From positions 62,001-126,000 of the forward strand of contig CANLOY010000006.1 of the NCBI GenBank assembly GCA_947493005.1: 64,000 bases of DNA. Direction: 5' to 3'. Below, piece by piece: positions 1-8,529 of this stretch. Position numbers and translations under genes: made by a program. This stretch comes from an uncultured Roseivirga sp. Its GTDB lineage: Bacteria; Bacteroidota; Bacteroidia; Cytophagales; Cyclobacteriaceae. The notes below the pieces were generated by a model, which was not told where the DNA came from, did not search any database, and saw nothing but the letters and a program-made list of their open reading frames with translations. The stretch's first letter is position 1. The number at the start of each line of letters is the position of its first letter.

Positions 1-1087
1 CTTGCGCGTAACGTTGTTCTATCATACCCCTTGCCTTTGCTTTCATACCCTCATACAGCCCTTGGTCATTAAGCAATCTCAAAATAGCCTCAACCAATGC
101 TTCCTTGTCTTTCGAAGGTATAATGAGTCCATTGACCTCATCATCGATAATTTCATTGCATCCATTAATATCTGTCACAATGCAAGGTAAACCCAAAGCT
201 CCTGCCTGCATCGGCACATTAGGAAACCCCTCTCTGTAACTAGGAAACACCAGAAAGTCCGAAGCAATTAAATATGGTCTTACATCATTCTGAAAACCGA
301 CCCATTTAATATTATCATTGTTGTGAATTTCCTCTACAACAAGTTTGTCCAAAGGATCTAAGTCTTCTTCCATTGGCCCCACGAGAAGGAGTTTAAGTGA
401 GGGAATATCCTTCATTCCTTTAACTAGCTCATTTATTCCTTTATCACCAGTTACTCTTCCTACAAAGACCGCAACCTTATCATGAGGTGTAATGCCTAGC
501 TCATTTCTGATTTTTATAGCTAAGGCCTGTAAGTCATCGCTTTTGTTGAAAAAATCGGTATTGATGCCATTACTACTTCCATTGCCTATGACTTTCATCT
601 TATCAGGTCTACTATAGAAATCATTCTCAATGAAAGCTTTCATAGCAAAAGAGTTTGGATAAATCTTAGTTGCGAAACTATAAACCATTTTTTCAACTAA
701 GACCAGCACCTTTCTTTTGACTCCGTTTGTTTCCATCAAAGGTAGTCCTGCTACAGTGTGTAATCTTATTGGCACTCTAGCCAAATATGCTGATATCATT
801 CCTATTAAGCCTGCCTTAGGTGTATGTGAGTGAACAATATGAGGTCGTTCCTCCCTAATAAGCCTGTAAAGCTTGTAAATGCAGTATAAATCCTGAAAAG
901 GTGTAATTTTCCGAGAGAGTGGAATAGCTCTGTGCCTTACCTGTTCTTCATTTTTGAAATCAGCGATTTCAGGTCCATTTGCTGAAACAGCAACCACATC
1001 ATACCCTATTGAAGAAAAGTGTTTAAGCTGCCCCCTGAGCAGGTATCTTAGTGAGAGTGGAATTGTTGTAATTCTTAGCAGCTTCAA
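1..1087 (-). CDS. GT4-family glycosyltransferase, 3' end outside window
   Basis: About 362 residues are visible and the gene runs off the left edge. It reads as a GT-B, GT4-family retaining glycosyltransferase acting at the cytoplasmic membrane on a lipid-linked glycan. Supporting motifs are VHSHTPKAGLIG in the N-terminal domain, VGRVTGDKG at the start of the donor domain, and REGFPNVPMQAGALGLP. The last has Gln where the classical EX7E motif has its second Glu, a variant also present in the GT4 protein at 3379-4488. No ATG precedes the conserved start. The TTG at 1087-1085 gives MKLLRITTIPLSLRYLL, a typical N-terminus for this family, so I choose it. This start overlaps the upstream polymerase gene by 65 bp in another frame, which fits the tight packing of the cluster. 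Donor and acceptor are unknown. Confidence 0.85.
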   Translation of the reverse strand, partial: MKLLRITTIPLSLRYLLRGQLKHFSSIGYDVVAVSANGPEIADFKNEEQVRHRAIPLSRKITPFQDLYCIYKLYRLIREERPHIVHSHTPKAGLIGMISAYLARVPIRLHTVAGLPLMETNGVKRKVLVLVEKMVYSFATKIYPNSFAMKAFIENDFYSRPDKMKVIGNGSSNGINTDFFNKSDDLQALAIKIRNELGITPHDKVAVFVGRVTGDKGINELVKGMKDIPSLKLLLVGPMEEDLDPLDKLVVEEIHNNDNIKWVGFQNDVRPYLIASDFLVFPSYREGFPNVPMQAGALGLPCIVTDINGCNEIIDDEVNGLIIPSKDKEALVEAILRLLNDQGLYEGMKAKARGMIEQRYAQ

Positions 1088-2267
1088 GTCTTCGTTTTCG
1101 TTTTGCAAATTTCTGTTTAAATATCTCCATTCTGATAATAGGAAACATTATCAAGGCTACCCAAAAAATTGTAAACCTCAGTCCCATATGAGTTAACCCA
1201 TAAGCAAAAAGCGGTAGTGAATAGATTACATAGTACCATGGCAACCTTTTAAACAAAGCCAGGACAAACATGGCAAACATAATTGTGCCTGGAATTCCAT
1301 AACAGAAGATTATTGTCCCTATAGAGGAGTGCATTTCATGCCCTTCTATAAATGTATCGAAGCGATTATAAGCTCCTTCTCCTGCTCCGAACACCAGATA
1401 ATAAGGGTGGTTAGAAATTCTATCATACCCCCTATATTCCCATTCTGTAATTTGATCGGGTCTATCAGCTTCATTTTGTTCTCTTTTTTCAAGGTTTGCC
1501 TGAAAAGTCTGACCAAACTCAGTATTTATAAATGCAAAATAGCCAAGCCCTCCCACAACCACTAAAGCAAATATATTCCTCATCGAGATCACCCCATTCG
1601 CAATTAAGTAAACACCAAAAAGGATAATCATTGCTCCTAAAGCAGCCTTTGATACACTAATGGCAGCTAGATAAGTAAACAGGAAAAAGCTTGCATAAAT
1701 AATCAGCTTAGGAATTTTGAGCATCGTTTCCGAAACCAAAACAATTGCCAATCCACAAAGAGAATAATATCCTAACTGATTGGGATTGGTAAAAAACAAA
1801 GATCCCCTTACTCCTTCTCCCCCTGTAGAAAAGACTGTAGAAAGACCTATCTGTAAAACCGCTGCTAATACACAGGAATATATTGTTGTATACAGAAAGG
1901 CTCTTCCGTATTGTTTATAAAGCCCCAAAGCAAAAACCATTACCACTAAATTGAAGTAATAGAATGCACTCATAATATACCAAGGCAGTCCTTTATTAGG
2001 CTGCCCTAATAGAGCAATAGATACTACAAAATTTACAATTGTAAGGTATATACAGAATCTTAAAAATTTATGGTAAACACCTTTACTATCATCAAACAAA
2101 TCTAGTCCTCTTGAAAGCAGATAAAAAGCCACGGCAATTGCTATAAAAAGGTCAGAAGGTTGGATACTACCAGCGGGAAAAAAATAGAATGGAAAGGACA
2201 TCAAATAAATAGCCCAAGCTTTAAGCCAGCCTTTAGCTCCGATGGTATGTTTGATAATGTCAAACAT
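1023..2267 (-). CDS. O-antigen ligase / Wzy-like polysaccharide polymerase
   Basis: A 414-residue polytopic membrane protein with about ten hydrophobic segments and a large polar loop near residues 260-330 that contains the YRGYDRISNHPYY stretch and a GHEMHSS motif. Such a periplasmic loop is typical of the O-antigen ligase/Wzy superfamily, which polymerises undecaprenyl-linked repeat units or ligates them to an acceptor. Sequence alone does not separate polymerase (Wzy) from ligase (WaaL). The presence of Wza and Wzc in the same cluster favours polymerase. The start overlaps the stop of the upstream gene by one base. The C-terminus is basic (KRKRR) and presumably cytoplasmic. Confidence 0.75.
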   Translation of the reverse strand: MFDIIKHTIGAKGWLKAWAIYLMSFPFYFFPAGSIQPSDLFIAIAVAFYLLSRGLDLFDDSKGVYHKFLRFCIYLTIVNFVVSIALLGQPNKGLPWYIMSAFYYFNLVVMVFALGLYKQYGRAFLYTTIYSCVLAAVLQIGLSTVFSTGGEGVRGSLFFTNPNQLGYYSLCGLAIVLVSETMLKIPKLIIYASFFLFTYLAAISVSKAALGAMIILFGVYLIANGVISMRNIFALVVVGGLGYFAFINTEFGQTFQANLEKREQNEADRPDQITEWEYRGYDRISNHPYYLVFGAGEGAYNRFDTFIEGHEMHSSIGTIIFCYGIPGTIMFAMFVLALFKRLPWYYVIYSLPLFAYGLTHMGLRFTIFWVALIMFPIIRMEIFKQKFAKRKRRLEAAKNYNNSTLTKIPAQGAA

Positions 2268-3382
2268 TAATCCTGAATTTGTTGATATATTCTTTCGCTA
2301 CTTTCCCCAACATCAATATGTTCATGAAAATACGTTAAATCGATTGAATCTTCAAAAAGAGTATCCAACTCAAAAGTACCGGTTAAAGGTATTTTTATAA
2401 CATCAGGATCATCTGTATAATCAAACACATATCCATATTCTGGAATTTCCATTTGTCCAAATCTCCTTTTTGCCCCAAGAAGCTCCAAACCAACTGTCGA
2501 TGCCATAACAACACCTGCACTAACGTCAGAAATTGCCTCCATTATACTGTCCGGTGCTTGTTCAAACGAGTCAAGATACTTTTCTGCAATGCTTAAATAC
2601 TCATGTACGTCTTCCCTGGGATGAGATTTAATACTCACTGCTACTTTATTATTATTTAAATAACTCGCCCCTCTTTTGACAAAGCTTTCAAACAGGTTAA
2701 GTTTTTCTGCTTTTGTACAAAACCCCTGATCATCAATTGGGTTGGTAAAAATGCCGAGTCTTTTTCCACTTACTCTCTCCTTTCCCATTCTCTCAAAAGA
2801 ATTCAAGAACATATCGAAACGAGGTGAACCTGACACAACAACCTTTGTATCCTTGCCTGCAACCTCCTTGAAGTGAGTTGCTGAACGTTTCCCCCACGCA
2901 AAAACCTTTGAAGCACCATTACCTCCATATTTCACTTCTGTTTCATTAGGCAACGGAAACCGGATTCCCTCCTGAATCAGATAGAATGAGATACCTTTTC
3001 TTTTTAAGAAATTGGAAATTTTGTCTCCTGGAAAGGCAGCATCATTCATTAGAATAACCTTATCTACACCCTTAATAGCCGTTTTAATAAATGGTTTGAT
3101 CTTTAGGAACCAAAAAAGATTCCTCACTAGAGCTCTAATGCTGGAGTCACTCTTGCCAAGACTTTGCTTTCCCGAACTTGGTTTTAACTGTTTCGGCAAT
3201 TCTGAAAACTTAACAAAATCCAGTTCTTCCTTCTTAAAGACATCAGTTGGACTTGGCATTCTGCGAAGCTCACATAAAGATATATATCTTACCTGATTAC
3301 CAGCTTGTTTAGCAAGTTTGGCTACCTCAAGCGTGAGCTCCAAATGGTGGTTTGGGTTTGTTATTAGAATTGCCAGTTTCAT
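2267..3382 (-). CDS. Putative GT-B-fold glycosyl/glycerophosphotransferase-like protein
   Basis: 371 residues, soluble. The layout suggests a two-domain GT-B protein. The N-terminal half opens with a Rossmann-like strand (MKLAILITNPNHH) and the C-terminal half carries the segments VFAWGKRSATHF, VVSGSPRFDMF, SIKSHPRED and STVGLELLGA. The order 'name/wake-up segment, SGSPRxD, KxHPR, S-T-x-G-x-E' recalls the CDP-glycerol glycerophosphotransferase and KpsS/LipB-like capsule families, but I cannot place it in one family with certainty. It sits between a GT4 gene (4-bp overlap upstream) and the polymerase (1-bp overlap downstream), so a role in assembling the repeat unit is likely. The donor is unknown. 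Confidence 0.6.
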   Translation of the reverse strand: MKLAILITNPNHHLELTLEVAKLAKQAGNQVRYISLCELRRMPSPTDVFKKEELDFVKFSELPKQLKPSSGKQSLGKSDSSIRALVRNLFWFLKIKPFIKTAIKGVDKVILMNDAAFPGDKISNFLKRKGISFYLIQEGIRFPLPNETEVKYGGNGASKVFAWGKRSATHFKEVAGKDTKVVVSGSPRFDMFLNSFERMGKERVSGKRLGIFTNPIDDQGFCTKAEKLNLFESFVKRGASYLNNNKVAVSIKSHPREDVHEYLSIAEKYLDSFEQAPDSIMEAISDVSAGVVMASTVGLELLGAKRRFGQMEIPEYGYVFDYTDDPDVIKIPLTGTFELDTLFEDSIDLTYFHEHIDVGESSERIYQQIQD

Positions 3383-4488
3383 GTCTCTAAAAACTGAAAA
3401 TAAGAATCCACTCCTTCTTTCTCTTTAAATCGACTAACGGCAGTTGGGGCGTTTGAACTAAAACTCTGCCTCAGTTGCTCATCATTAAGAAGCTTCTCGA
3501 TTGCCCTAGCAAGGTCTTCAGAGTTTTCCGGATCTACCAAAAAACCATTTTTCCCACTCTCTATCAACTCATTAGGCCCTGTTGGACAATCCGTTGACAC
3601 ACATGCTACACCACATGCCATTGCTTGTACAAGTACTCCGGGCATTCCTTCATGTCTTGAACTCAAAACATAGACGTCACTCGACTTCATATACTTAAAA
3701 GGGTTCTTATCGAACCCACCGAAATTCACATTTTCAAAAATCCCAAGGTCTCTTGCCTTTTCTTTATAATGATTCTCTAAAGGTCCTTTCCCCAAAATGA
3801 AAAGGCCAATATTTGCTTTTCTATTCAATACACCTTTAAATGCATTAAGCATTGTATCATAATCCTTTTGCCACTCAAATCGACCAATAGCCAGGACTAT
3901 TTTATCGAATTTTTGAAAAAACTCATTATCCAGTTCTTCTTCCTTACCTTCTAATAAATCACTATTAATTATGGGATTATTGACTACAATGGTTTTGTTC
4001 TTTGAGGTACCCAAAATCTGAACACACTCTTCTGCTACTCCTTTGGAAACTGCTGTTATCCAAGTTGCTTTTTCATAAAGAAACTTCTTTATGCCAAGCA
4101 TCAGCCTTCTTTTCAACTTATTCTTCTTTGGAGGAAATAGAATATTACGTTCAGAAACTACAGATACTCCCTTAAATCCCGAAAGCCATATGGCTAGCAT
4201 CATGGGCATTGAAGCACCACCACAAGTTGAATAAATCACATCATACTTCGAGGAGATTATCGCTCTTCTAAGAGGTAGCCACATACTCCAAAGACTATTA
4301 GCTTTTAAGTCAATCAGTTTCACGTCCTCTGGTAAATCGGCCAAAAATTCTCCTTCAGCCTTCATCAAGGCGAGATCACAGTCGTAGACAGATCGGTCAA
4401 AACCTTTTAATAGATTTAGTGTTACCCTATCTGCCCCTCCATAGCCAAGCGTGGGTCTTACAAATAATATTTTCTTCAAAGGTGACAT
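3379..4488 (-). CDS. GT4-family glycosyltransferase
   Basis: 369 residues, standard length for GT4. The N-terminal acceptor domain has the glycine-rich GYGGADRVTLNLLKGF segment. The donor domain begins with AIGRFEWQKDYDTML and contains SSRHEGMPGVLVQAMACG, then DCPTGPNELI and NGFLVDPE, which line the nucleotide-sugar pocket in this family. It is a cytoplasmic or membrane-associated retaining sugar transferase that adds one residue of the repeat unit. It follows the HAD phosphatase gene by four bases, so it may use the product of the adjacent CMP/SDR cassette, although GT4 enzymes normally use NDP- rather than CMP-sugars. Acceptor and sugar cannot be read from the sequence. Confidence 0.88.
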   Translation of the reverse strand: MSPLKKILFVRPTLGYGGADRVTLNLLKGFDRSVYDCDLALMKAEGEFLADLPEDVKLIDLKANSLWSMWLPLRRAIISSKYDVIYSTCGGASMPMMLAIWLSGFKGVSVVSERNILFPPKKNKLKRRLMLGIKKFLYEKATWITAVSKGVAEECVQILGTSKNKTIVVNNPIINSDLLEGKEEELDNEFFQKFDKIVLAIGRFEWQKDYDTMLNAFKGVLNRKANIGLFILGKGPLENHYKEKARDLGIFENVNFGGFDKNPFKYMKSSDVYVLSSRHEGMPGVLVQAMACGVACVSTDCPTGPNELIESGKNGFLVDPENSEDLARAIEKLLNDEQLRQSFSSNAPTAVSRFKEKEGVDSYFQFLET

Positions 4489-4492
4489 GAAT

Positions 4493-5155
4493 TCAAACTA
4501 GTACAGAAAAGTCAGTCGTTCCATAAGTATAGCTAACTCCTTCCCAATATTCCTTCATCTCATCAGTCAATCGAGCATAAAAATCAACATTGGTAGCTTC
4601 TGCGGCTTTATGATCAGTACTGGCATCTCCAAAAAAAAGACACTGTTCAGGCTTATATGATTCTCTTATTTGAATACCCTTTACTATTGCTTCTTTGGTT
4701 TTAGGGCTACCGTGTACCTCTTGAAAGAAGTTTGCCAATCCTCTTTCCTTAACAATTTCCACCAACTCGATTTCTGGTGTTCCAGATGCCACTACACAAT
4801 ATTTACCAGCACCTACCAATTGTTGGATCAATGATTCAAACCCTTTGACAAAGGGAGCTGCAATAACTTTTTGCTTAACTAATTCCGAGAATTGACTCCC
4901 TAAGTCCTGCCCCATTTCTGCGGTATAGTTTTGGTTGAGTAAGTTTTCTGCAATCCATTTAAACTTCTCAAATCTCGAAATACCCTGATTTTCCAAATGG
5001 TGTCTTTTTATTTCTTCTGAAATCCCCTTCCCATCATAGAGCTCAACAAAAGCCTCTGTCTTTATATTCCCAGATTCCAGAACTACTCCATCAAAATCAA
5101 AAAAAAAGCACTGATAAGTATTTAAGTCTTCAAAAGAAGGTGTTTTGATTATCAT
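4493..5155 (-). CDS. HAD-superfamily phosphatase (beta-phosphoglucomutase-like subclass)
   Basis: 220 residues. HAD motif I is FFDFDGVVLES near residues 18-28, motif II is VASGTPE near 122-128, and motif IV is LFFGDASTDHKAA near 173-185, with a helical cap between motifs I and II. This is the GpH/PGMB type of soluble phosphatase. The substrate is probably a phosphorylated intermediate of the neighbouring cassette (SDR epimerase, D-2-hydroxyacid dehydrogenase, cytidylyltransferase), by analogy with the phosphatases that precede CMP activation in nonulosonate and Kdo pathways. That role is inference. It lies 24 bp downstream of the SDR gene and 4 bp before the GT4 gene. Confidence 0.8.
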   Translation of the reverse strand: MIIKTPSFEDLNTYQCFFFDFDGVVLESGNIKTEAFVELYDGKGISEEIKRHHLENQGISRFEKFKWIAENLLNQNYTAEMGQDLGSQFSELVKQKVIAAPFVKGFESLIQQLVGAGKYCVVASGTPEIELVEIVKERGLANFFQEVHGSPKTKEAIVKGIQIRESYKPEQCLFFGDASTDHKAAEATNVDFYARLTDEMKEYWEGVSYTYGTTDFSVLV

Positions 5156-5179
5156 ATTGAAAACCGATTAAAAACGGTA

Positions 5180-6061
5180 TTAATCGTTATTAGCGTTAAT
5201 TTCTTCTATAATTTCTATCAAGCCCTGGCCCATATCTACATACTCATTAGAAACCAGTTTATGACCAACTTTGGGAGTATATGCATATGGAGTAATATTA
5301 TAGTGACCATTTCCTTTACCCTCATCTCCTAAGAACCTTACTTCCACCTCTTTATTCAGGATTTCTCCAAACATTTTATAAAGGTCAGAGATCTGAAGTC
5401 GATCATTACCAGTCAAAACGTAATGCTTGTTAGCGTATTCAGGTGCGAGAATGGAGGCACTCAATCTAGCAGCATCATAGACATGTATGTAATCTCGCTG
5501 ATCGCTTGACCTACCACTATGCTCCATAGTATTTTGATCCATAAATGTTTTAAGCAACCTAAAAACACCATTTGCCATATCTGTCCTTGGGCCATACAAA
5601 CTCCCATATCTTAATATAGTATATTCCAGTCCATAGCTTTTAAAGAACTCTTCTACATAATTCTCGCAAGCTTGCTTACTACATCTATAGAAGCTCCCTT
5701 CCCTGCTATACACATAAACAGTAGAGCCAAAAACAAAACGTTTGACCTTATTTATTCTTGCTGCCTCAAGCATATTAACTGTTCCCTGAATGTTAATTGA
5801 AACAGTATCTAAGGGGCGTGTTTTTGCGGCATTCAAATCGGCTAATGCGGCAAGGTGATATACATAGTCAAATCCAGCAAGCTGTTCCACCAGTTGACCT
5901 GCATTTCGCATATCTCCTAACACGAACCTCTGATCCTCTCTTAGGTGAGGAGGTTCTATAATATCTAAAATAGTAACCTCATGACCTTCATTGGAAAGTG
6001 CATCTGCAATATGGCTTCCGAGAAACCCTGCTCCGCCTGTCACCAATACTTTTGAACTCAT
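5180..6061 (-). CDS. NAD-dependent epimerase/dehydratase (extended SDR)
   Basis: 293 residues. Extended short-chain dehydrogenase with the NAD-binding TGGAGFLGSHI motif at residues 8-18, the YHLAALAD segment near 67, and the active-site Tyr-x3-Lys in FYRCSKQAC (around residues 122-130). SSDQRDYIHVYD around residue 185 is the usual substrate-domain motif of nucleotide-sugar 4-epimerases and reductases. It resembles UDP-glucose 4-epimerase-like enzymes but is short, and nothing in it fixes the sugar. It overlaps the upstream dehydrogenase gene by 4 bp, so the two are probably translationally coupled and act in the same pathway. Confidence 0.85.
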   Translation of the reverse strand: MSSKVLVTGGAGFLGSHIADALSNEGHEVTILDIIEPPHLREDQRFVLGDMRNAGQLVEQLAGFDYVYHLAALADLNAAKTRPLDTVSINIQGTVNMLEAARINKVKRFVFGSTVYVYSREGSFYRCSKQACENYVEEFFKSYGLEYTILRYGSLYGPRTDMANGVFRLLKTFMDQNTMEHSGRSSDQRDYIHVYDAARLSASILAPEYANKHYVLTGNDRLQISDLYKMFGEILNKEVEVRFLGDEGKGNGHYNITPYAYTPKVGHKLVSNEYVDMGQGLIEIIEEINANND

Positions 6062-6984
6062 TTTTTAAAGAAGTTAATAACGTTTTGTGCTGCCTCCATC
6101 TCCATCTTAATTCGTACTTCGCTTGCGTACGAGCCTATATGGGGAGTTAACGTGCAATTTTCTAATTGACATAAGTTACCTGAATAAGGCTCATTTTCAA
6201 AAGTATCCAGATAAGCTGAAGCACTGTTATTAGTCTGAAGGAAATTAAATAAGGCCCCTTCGTCAATCAACCCACCCCTTGATGCATTCACGATCAACAA
6301 GTTTGATCTGGACCTACTCAAAAAATCACCATTGATTAAATGCCTTGCATCTTGTGAGAACGGAATATGCAATGTAACTATATCCGACTTAGCAGCAATA
6401 TTCTCCAAAGACACATATTCTACATTGTACAATGAAGCAAATTTTTCATCCTTTAAAAGATCGTAAGCCATTACACTTACACCAAAGGGTTGTAATAATT
6501 CAACCAACCTTTTACCCACCTTACCAAGACCTATGATGCCAATCGATTTACCCGTAAGTAAGGTACCCATAGGCTTTTTCCATACTCCTTTGGTCATATT
6601 GGCATGTGATGGGGCAATACTTCTCAGGCATGAAAGTATCCCTCCCAGGGTCAATTCTGCAACGCCATCTACATGAGCACTTGGTGTATTCTCAACGGTA
6701 ACATTAAGTTTTTTAGCTGCCTCGAAATCTACACTATCCATACCTGCTCCTAATCGACACAAGTATTTCAAAGTACTTGCTGAAGAGAGAACTTCTTCAT
6801 TTAATTTCTCAGTTCCTGCAATCATACCATCAAAGCCGGGCATAAGTTCTTTTGATTCCTCAACAGTCAACTTGCGACCGTAAGGGTTTAATACTACTTC
6901 AAAGCCAGCTTCATGAAGCATCTCCAATGGTTTGGGAGCTACTTTTCCAAACGAGGAGCTTGTAATAATTACTTTATATGACAT
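6058..6984 (-). CDS. D-2-hydroxyacid dehydrogenase (phosphoglycerate dehydrogenase-like)
   Basis: 308 residues, the length of a single-unit D-2-hydroxyacid dehydrogenase without an ACT domain. The NAD-binding motif is GIIGLGKVGKRL (about 148-159). The catalytic triad is present: Arg in NASRGG (about 234), Glu in FENEPY (about 263), His in TPHIGS (about 282). It interconverts a 2-keto acid and a D-2-hydroxy acid. It is unlikely to be the serine-pathway enzyme because a serB-serA fusion lies at 43505-45409. In this position it probably makes or oxidises an acid substituent or a glyceric-acid-type building block for the polysaccharide. The substrate is unknown. Confidence 0.85.
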   Translation of the reverse strand: MSYKVIITSSSFGKVAPKPLEMLHEAGFEVVLNPYGRKLTVEESKELMPGFDGMIAGTEKLNEEVLSSASTLKYLCRLGAGMDSVDFEAAKKLNVTVENTPSAHVDGVAELTLGGILSCLRSIAPSHANMTKGVWKKPMGTLLTGKSIGIIGLGKVGKRLVELLQPFGVSVMAYDLLKDEKFASLYNVEYVSLENIAAKSDIVTLHIPFSQDARHLINGDFLSRSRSNLLIVNASRGGLIDEGALFNFLQTNNSASAYLDTFENEPYSGNLCQLENCTLTPHIGSYASEVRIKMEMEAAQNVINFFKK

Positions 6985-7012
6985 TTAGTTGAACCAAAAT
7001 AGATTTAGTTAA

Positions 7013-7783
7013 TTATTTAAAAACGTATCCACATTCATTATCGGCCTTCATCCTTACTGACCTATCTGGGTACTCCCATTCGGAATTCTTTCTTCCAATG
7101 TACACCAAATCGCAAGCAAACCTATTAAAAGGAAAATACCTGGTTGTCAATGGGTTAATTCTTTTAAACCTATTAACCAATGGAGCTGACCATAAAAAAC
7201 AGTCCAACGCATCAAAACCAGCTCTCTTAGCATACCATTTGAATGAATCTGGAGTAAAGAAGCTTATGTGATCTCCGTGCTCATCATAAATTGGACGTAA
7301 AAACCCAGTTCTGTTAAACCATTTATATATTGGCCTTGAAGAAGTTTCAAGAACTAAAATCCCATCATCTTTAAGTAAGTTGTACATTTTCCTTAAAAAA
7401 GTATGAGGAGATTCAACATGCTCAATAGTAGCTATAGAGAACACCATATCTACTTTTGGAAGATCACTTAAATCATCATCCAAAATATTCCGTTTATACA
7501 CATTTAAGCCCATTGCATTCGCGAACTGAACATGTTCACCTGAAATCTCAAGACCATATGAATTGGCACCAAAGTATCTCAAGTAGTGCCCATAACCTGA
7601 GGCAGCATCACATACAGTTCTGCTACTATCATAATACTTGGTTAACAAACTCTTAAATAACAAATCTCTAGGTCTAGACTCTGTGAAATGAAAATCCAGC
7701 ACTTTATTAATCTTGTCTTCTTCCCAGTCTACTAGTTTGTTTCTTAAATTCTCTTTATCTATACTATTTGTTGCTTGATTCAT
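7013..7783 (-). CDS. Class I SAM-dependent methyltransferase
   Basis: 256 residues. The SAM-binding region reads VCDAASGYGHYLRYFG (motif I, about 56-71), followed by an acidic residue in YGLEIS, then VFSIATIEHVESPHTFLR (about 109-126), the post-motif region of Methyltransf_11/23-type enzymes. The C-terminal part contains HGDHISFFTPDSF, a segment common in methyltransferases of sugar clusters. It overlaps the cytidylyltransferase gene by 4 bp. It probably adds an O-methyl (or N- or C-methyl) group to a sugar or acid of the repeat unit. The acceptor is not predictable. Confidence 0.85.
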   Translation of the reverse strand: MNQATNSIDKENLRNKLVDWEEDKINKVLDFHFTESRPRDLLFKSLLTKYYDSSRTVCDAASGYGHYLRYFGANSYGLEISGEHVQFANAMGLNVYKRNILDDDLSDLPKVDMVFSIATIEHVESPHTFLRKMYNLLKDDGILVLETSSRPIYKWFNRTGFLRPIYDEHGDHISFFTPDSFKWYAKRAGFDALDCFLWSAPLVNRFKRINPLTTRYFPFNRFACDLVYIGRKNSEWEYPDRSVRMKADNECGYVFK

Positions 7784-8529
7784 AGTCCTTCTTTTGAGCT
7801 CTTTTTAAGTATCTCTTTTATTTTGTCCAATCCCTCTAACCACCATTCGCTTATTCCTACATCGAAAAATGTATGGATGTCACGGCCTGTTACCCATGTT
7901 CTTAGTATTGGAGCGCTATTTTTGCCCATCCACCACCAAGGGTTTGGCCCATCGTGTGATTGAACAGTGTATTTTCTAAATGCCCAAACACCTTGATCGT
8001 AGTAATATGCCTTCTTATAGGATTGCCGTTCCGTAGAAACATTCCTTTCAACATTTCCATAAGGTCTTAACAGGCCATCATCACTAATTTCCATGGCGCG
8101 AAACGGATGATCATCCTGAGCTTCCCAAACGGTCATGCAAGAATCTAATTCTTTTTCATCATCCAGTTTTTGTAAACATTTGTCGATTATAGAGCCATCT
8201 ACGTATACGGTATTCCCTAATAATAATACCACGTTTTCGAGGTTCTCATATCGTTCGTCTACCCATTCTACTGCATGTTTGATTACATCTCCATGATTTA
8301 TATTATCTCCACCAAGTTCATCGGGTCTTGGAATAACAATTGCATCATGCTTCTCTGCAGCTTTGGCAATTCCCTCTCCATCGGTAGAAACAAAAACCTT
8401 ATCAATTTTAACAGCATCCTTCGATGCCCTTATAGGGTAATAAATTAGCGGCTTACCTTTAACCTCAAGTATATTCTTGTTAAGAATTGACTTACTACCC
8501 GCTCTGGCAGTGATAATAGCTACATTCAT
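7780..8529 (-). CDS. Acylneuraminate cytidylyltransferase-like nucleotidyltransferase
   Basis: 249 residues, in the family that transfers CMP from CTP to nonulosonic acids and related substrates. The nucleotide loop ITARAGSKSILNKNI at residues 6-20 differs from the usual ARGGSKGIPRKNI. KPLIYYPI and VFVSTDGEGIA follow as expected. The C-terminal half is unusual in containing a PNPWWWMG stretch. This is the second CMP-transferase of the cluster. pseF at 28628-29350 serves pseudaminic acid, so this one should act on something else. The neighbours (methyltransferase, 2-hydroxyacid dehydrogenase, SDR, HAD phosphatase) are not a known nonulosonate set. It overlaps the SGNH gene upstream by 4 bp. 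Confidence 0.8.
   Translation of the reverse strand: MNVAIITARAGSKSILNKNILEVKGKPLIYYPIRASKDAVKIDKVFVSTDGEGIAKAAEKHDAIVIPRPDELGGDNINHGDVIKHAVEWVDERYENLENVVLLLGNTVYVDGSIIDKCLQKLDDEKELDSCMTVWEAQDDHPFRAMEISDDGLLRPYGNVERNVSTERQSYKKAYYYDQGVWAFRKYTVQSHDGPNPWWWMGKNSAPILRTWVTGRDIHTFFDVGISEWWLEGLDKIKEILKKSSKEGL

Noticed and set aside
6058-6984. D-2-hydroxyacid dehydrogenase as SerA
   Set aside because: No ACT domain, located within the sugar cluster, and a full SerA is present at 43505-45409.
4493-8529. Phosphonate biosynthesis (cytidylyltransferase, HAD and hydroxyacid dehydrogenase resemble parts of phosphonate clusters)
   Set aside because: No PEP mutase (PepM) or phosphonopyruvate decarboxylase is found in the window; kept only as a remote option if pepM lies outside.
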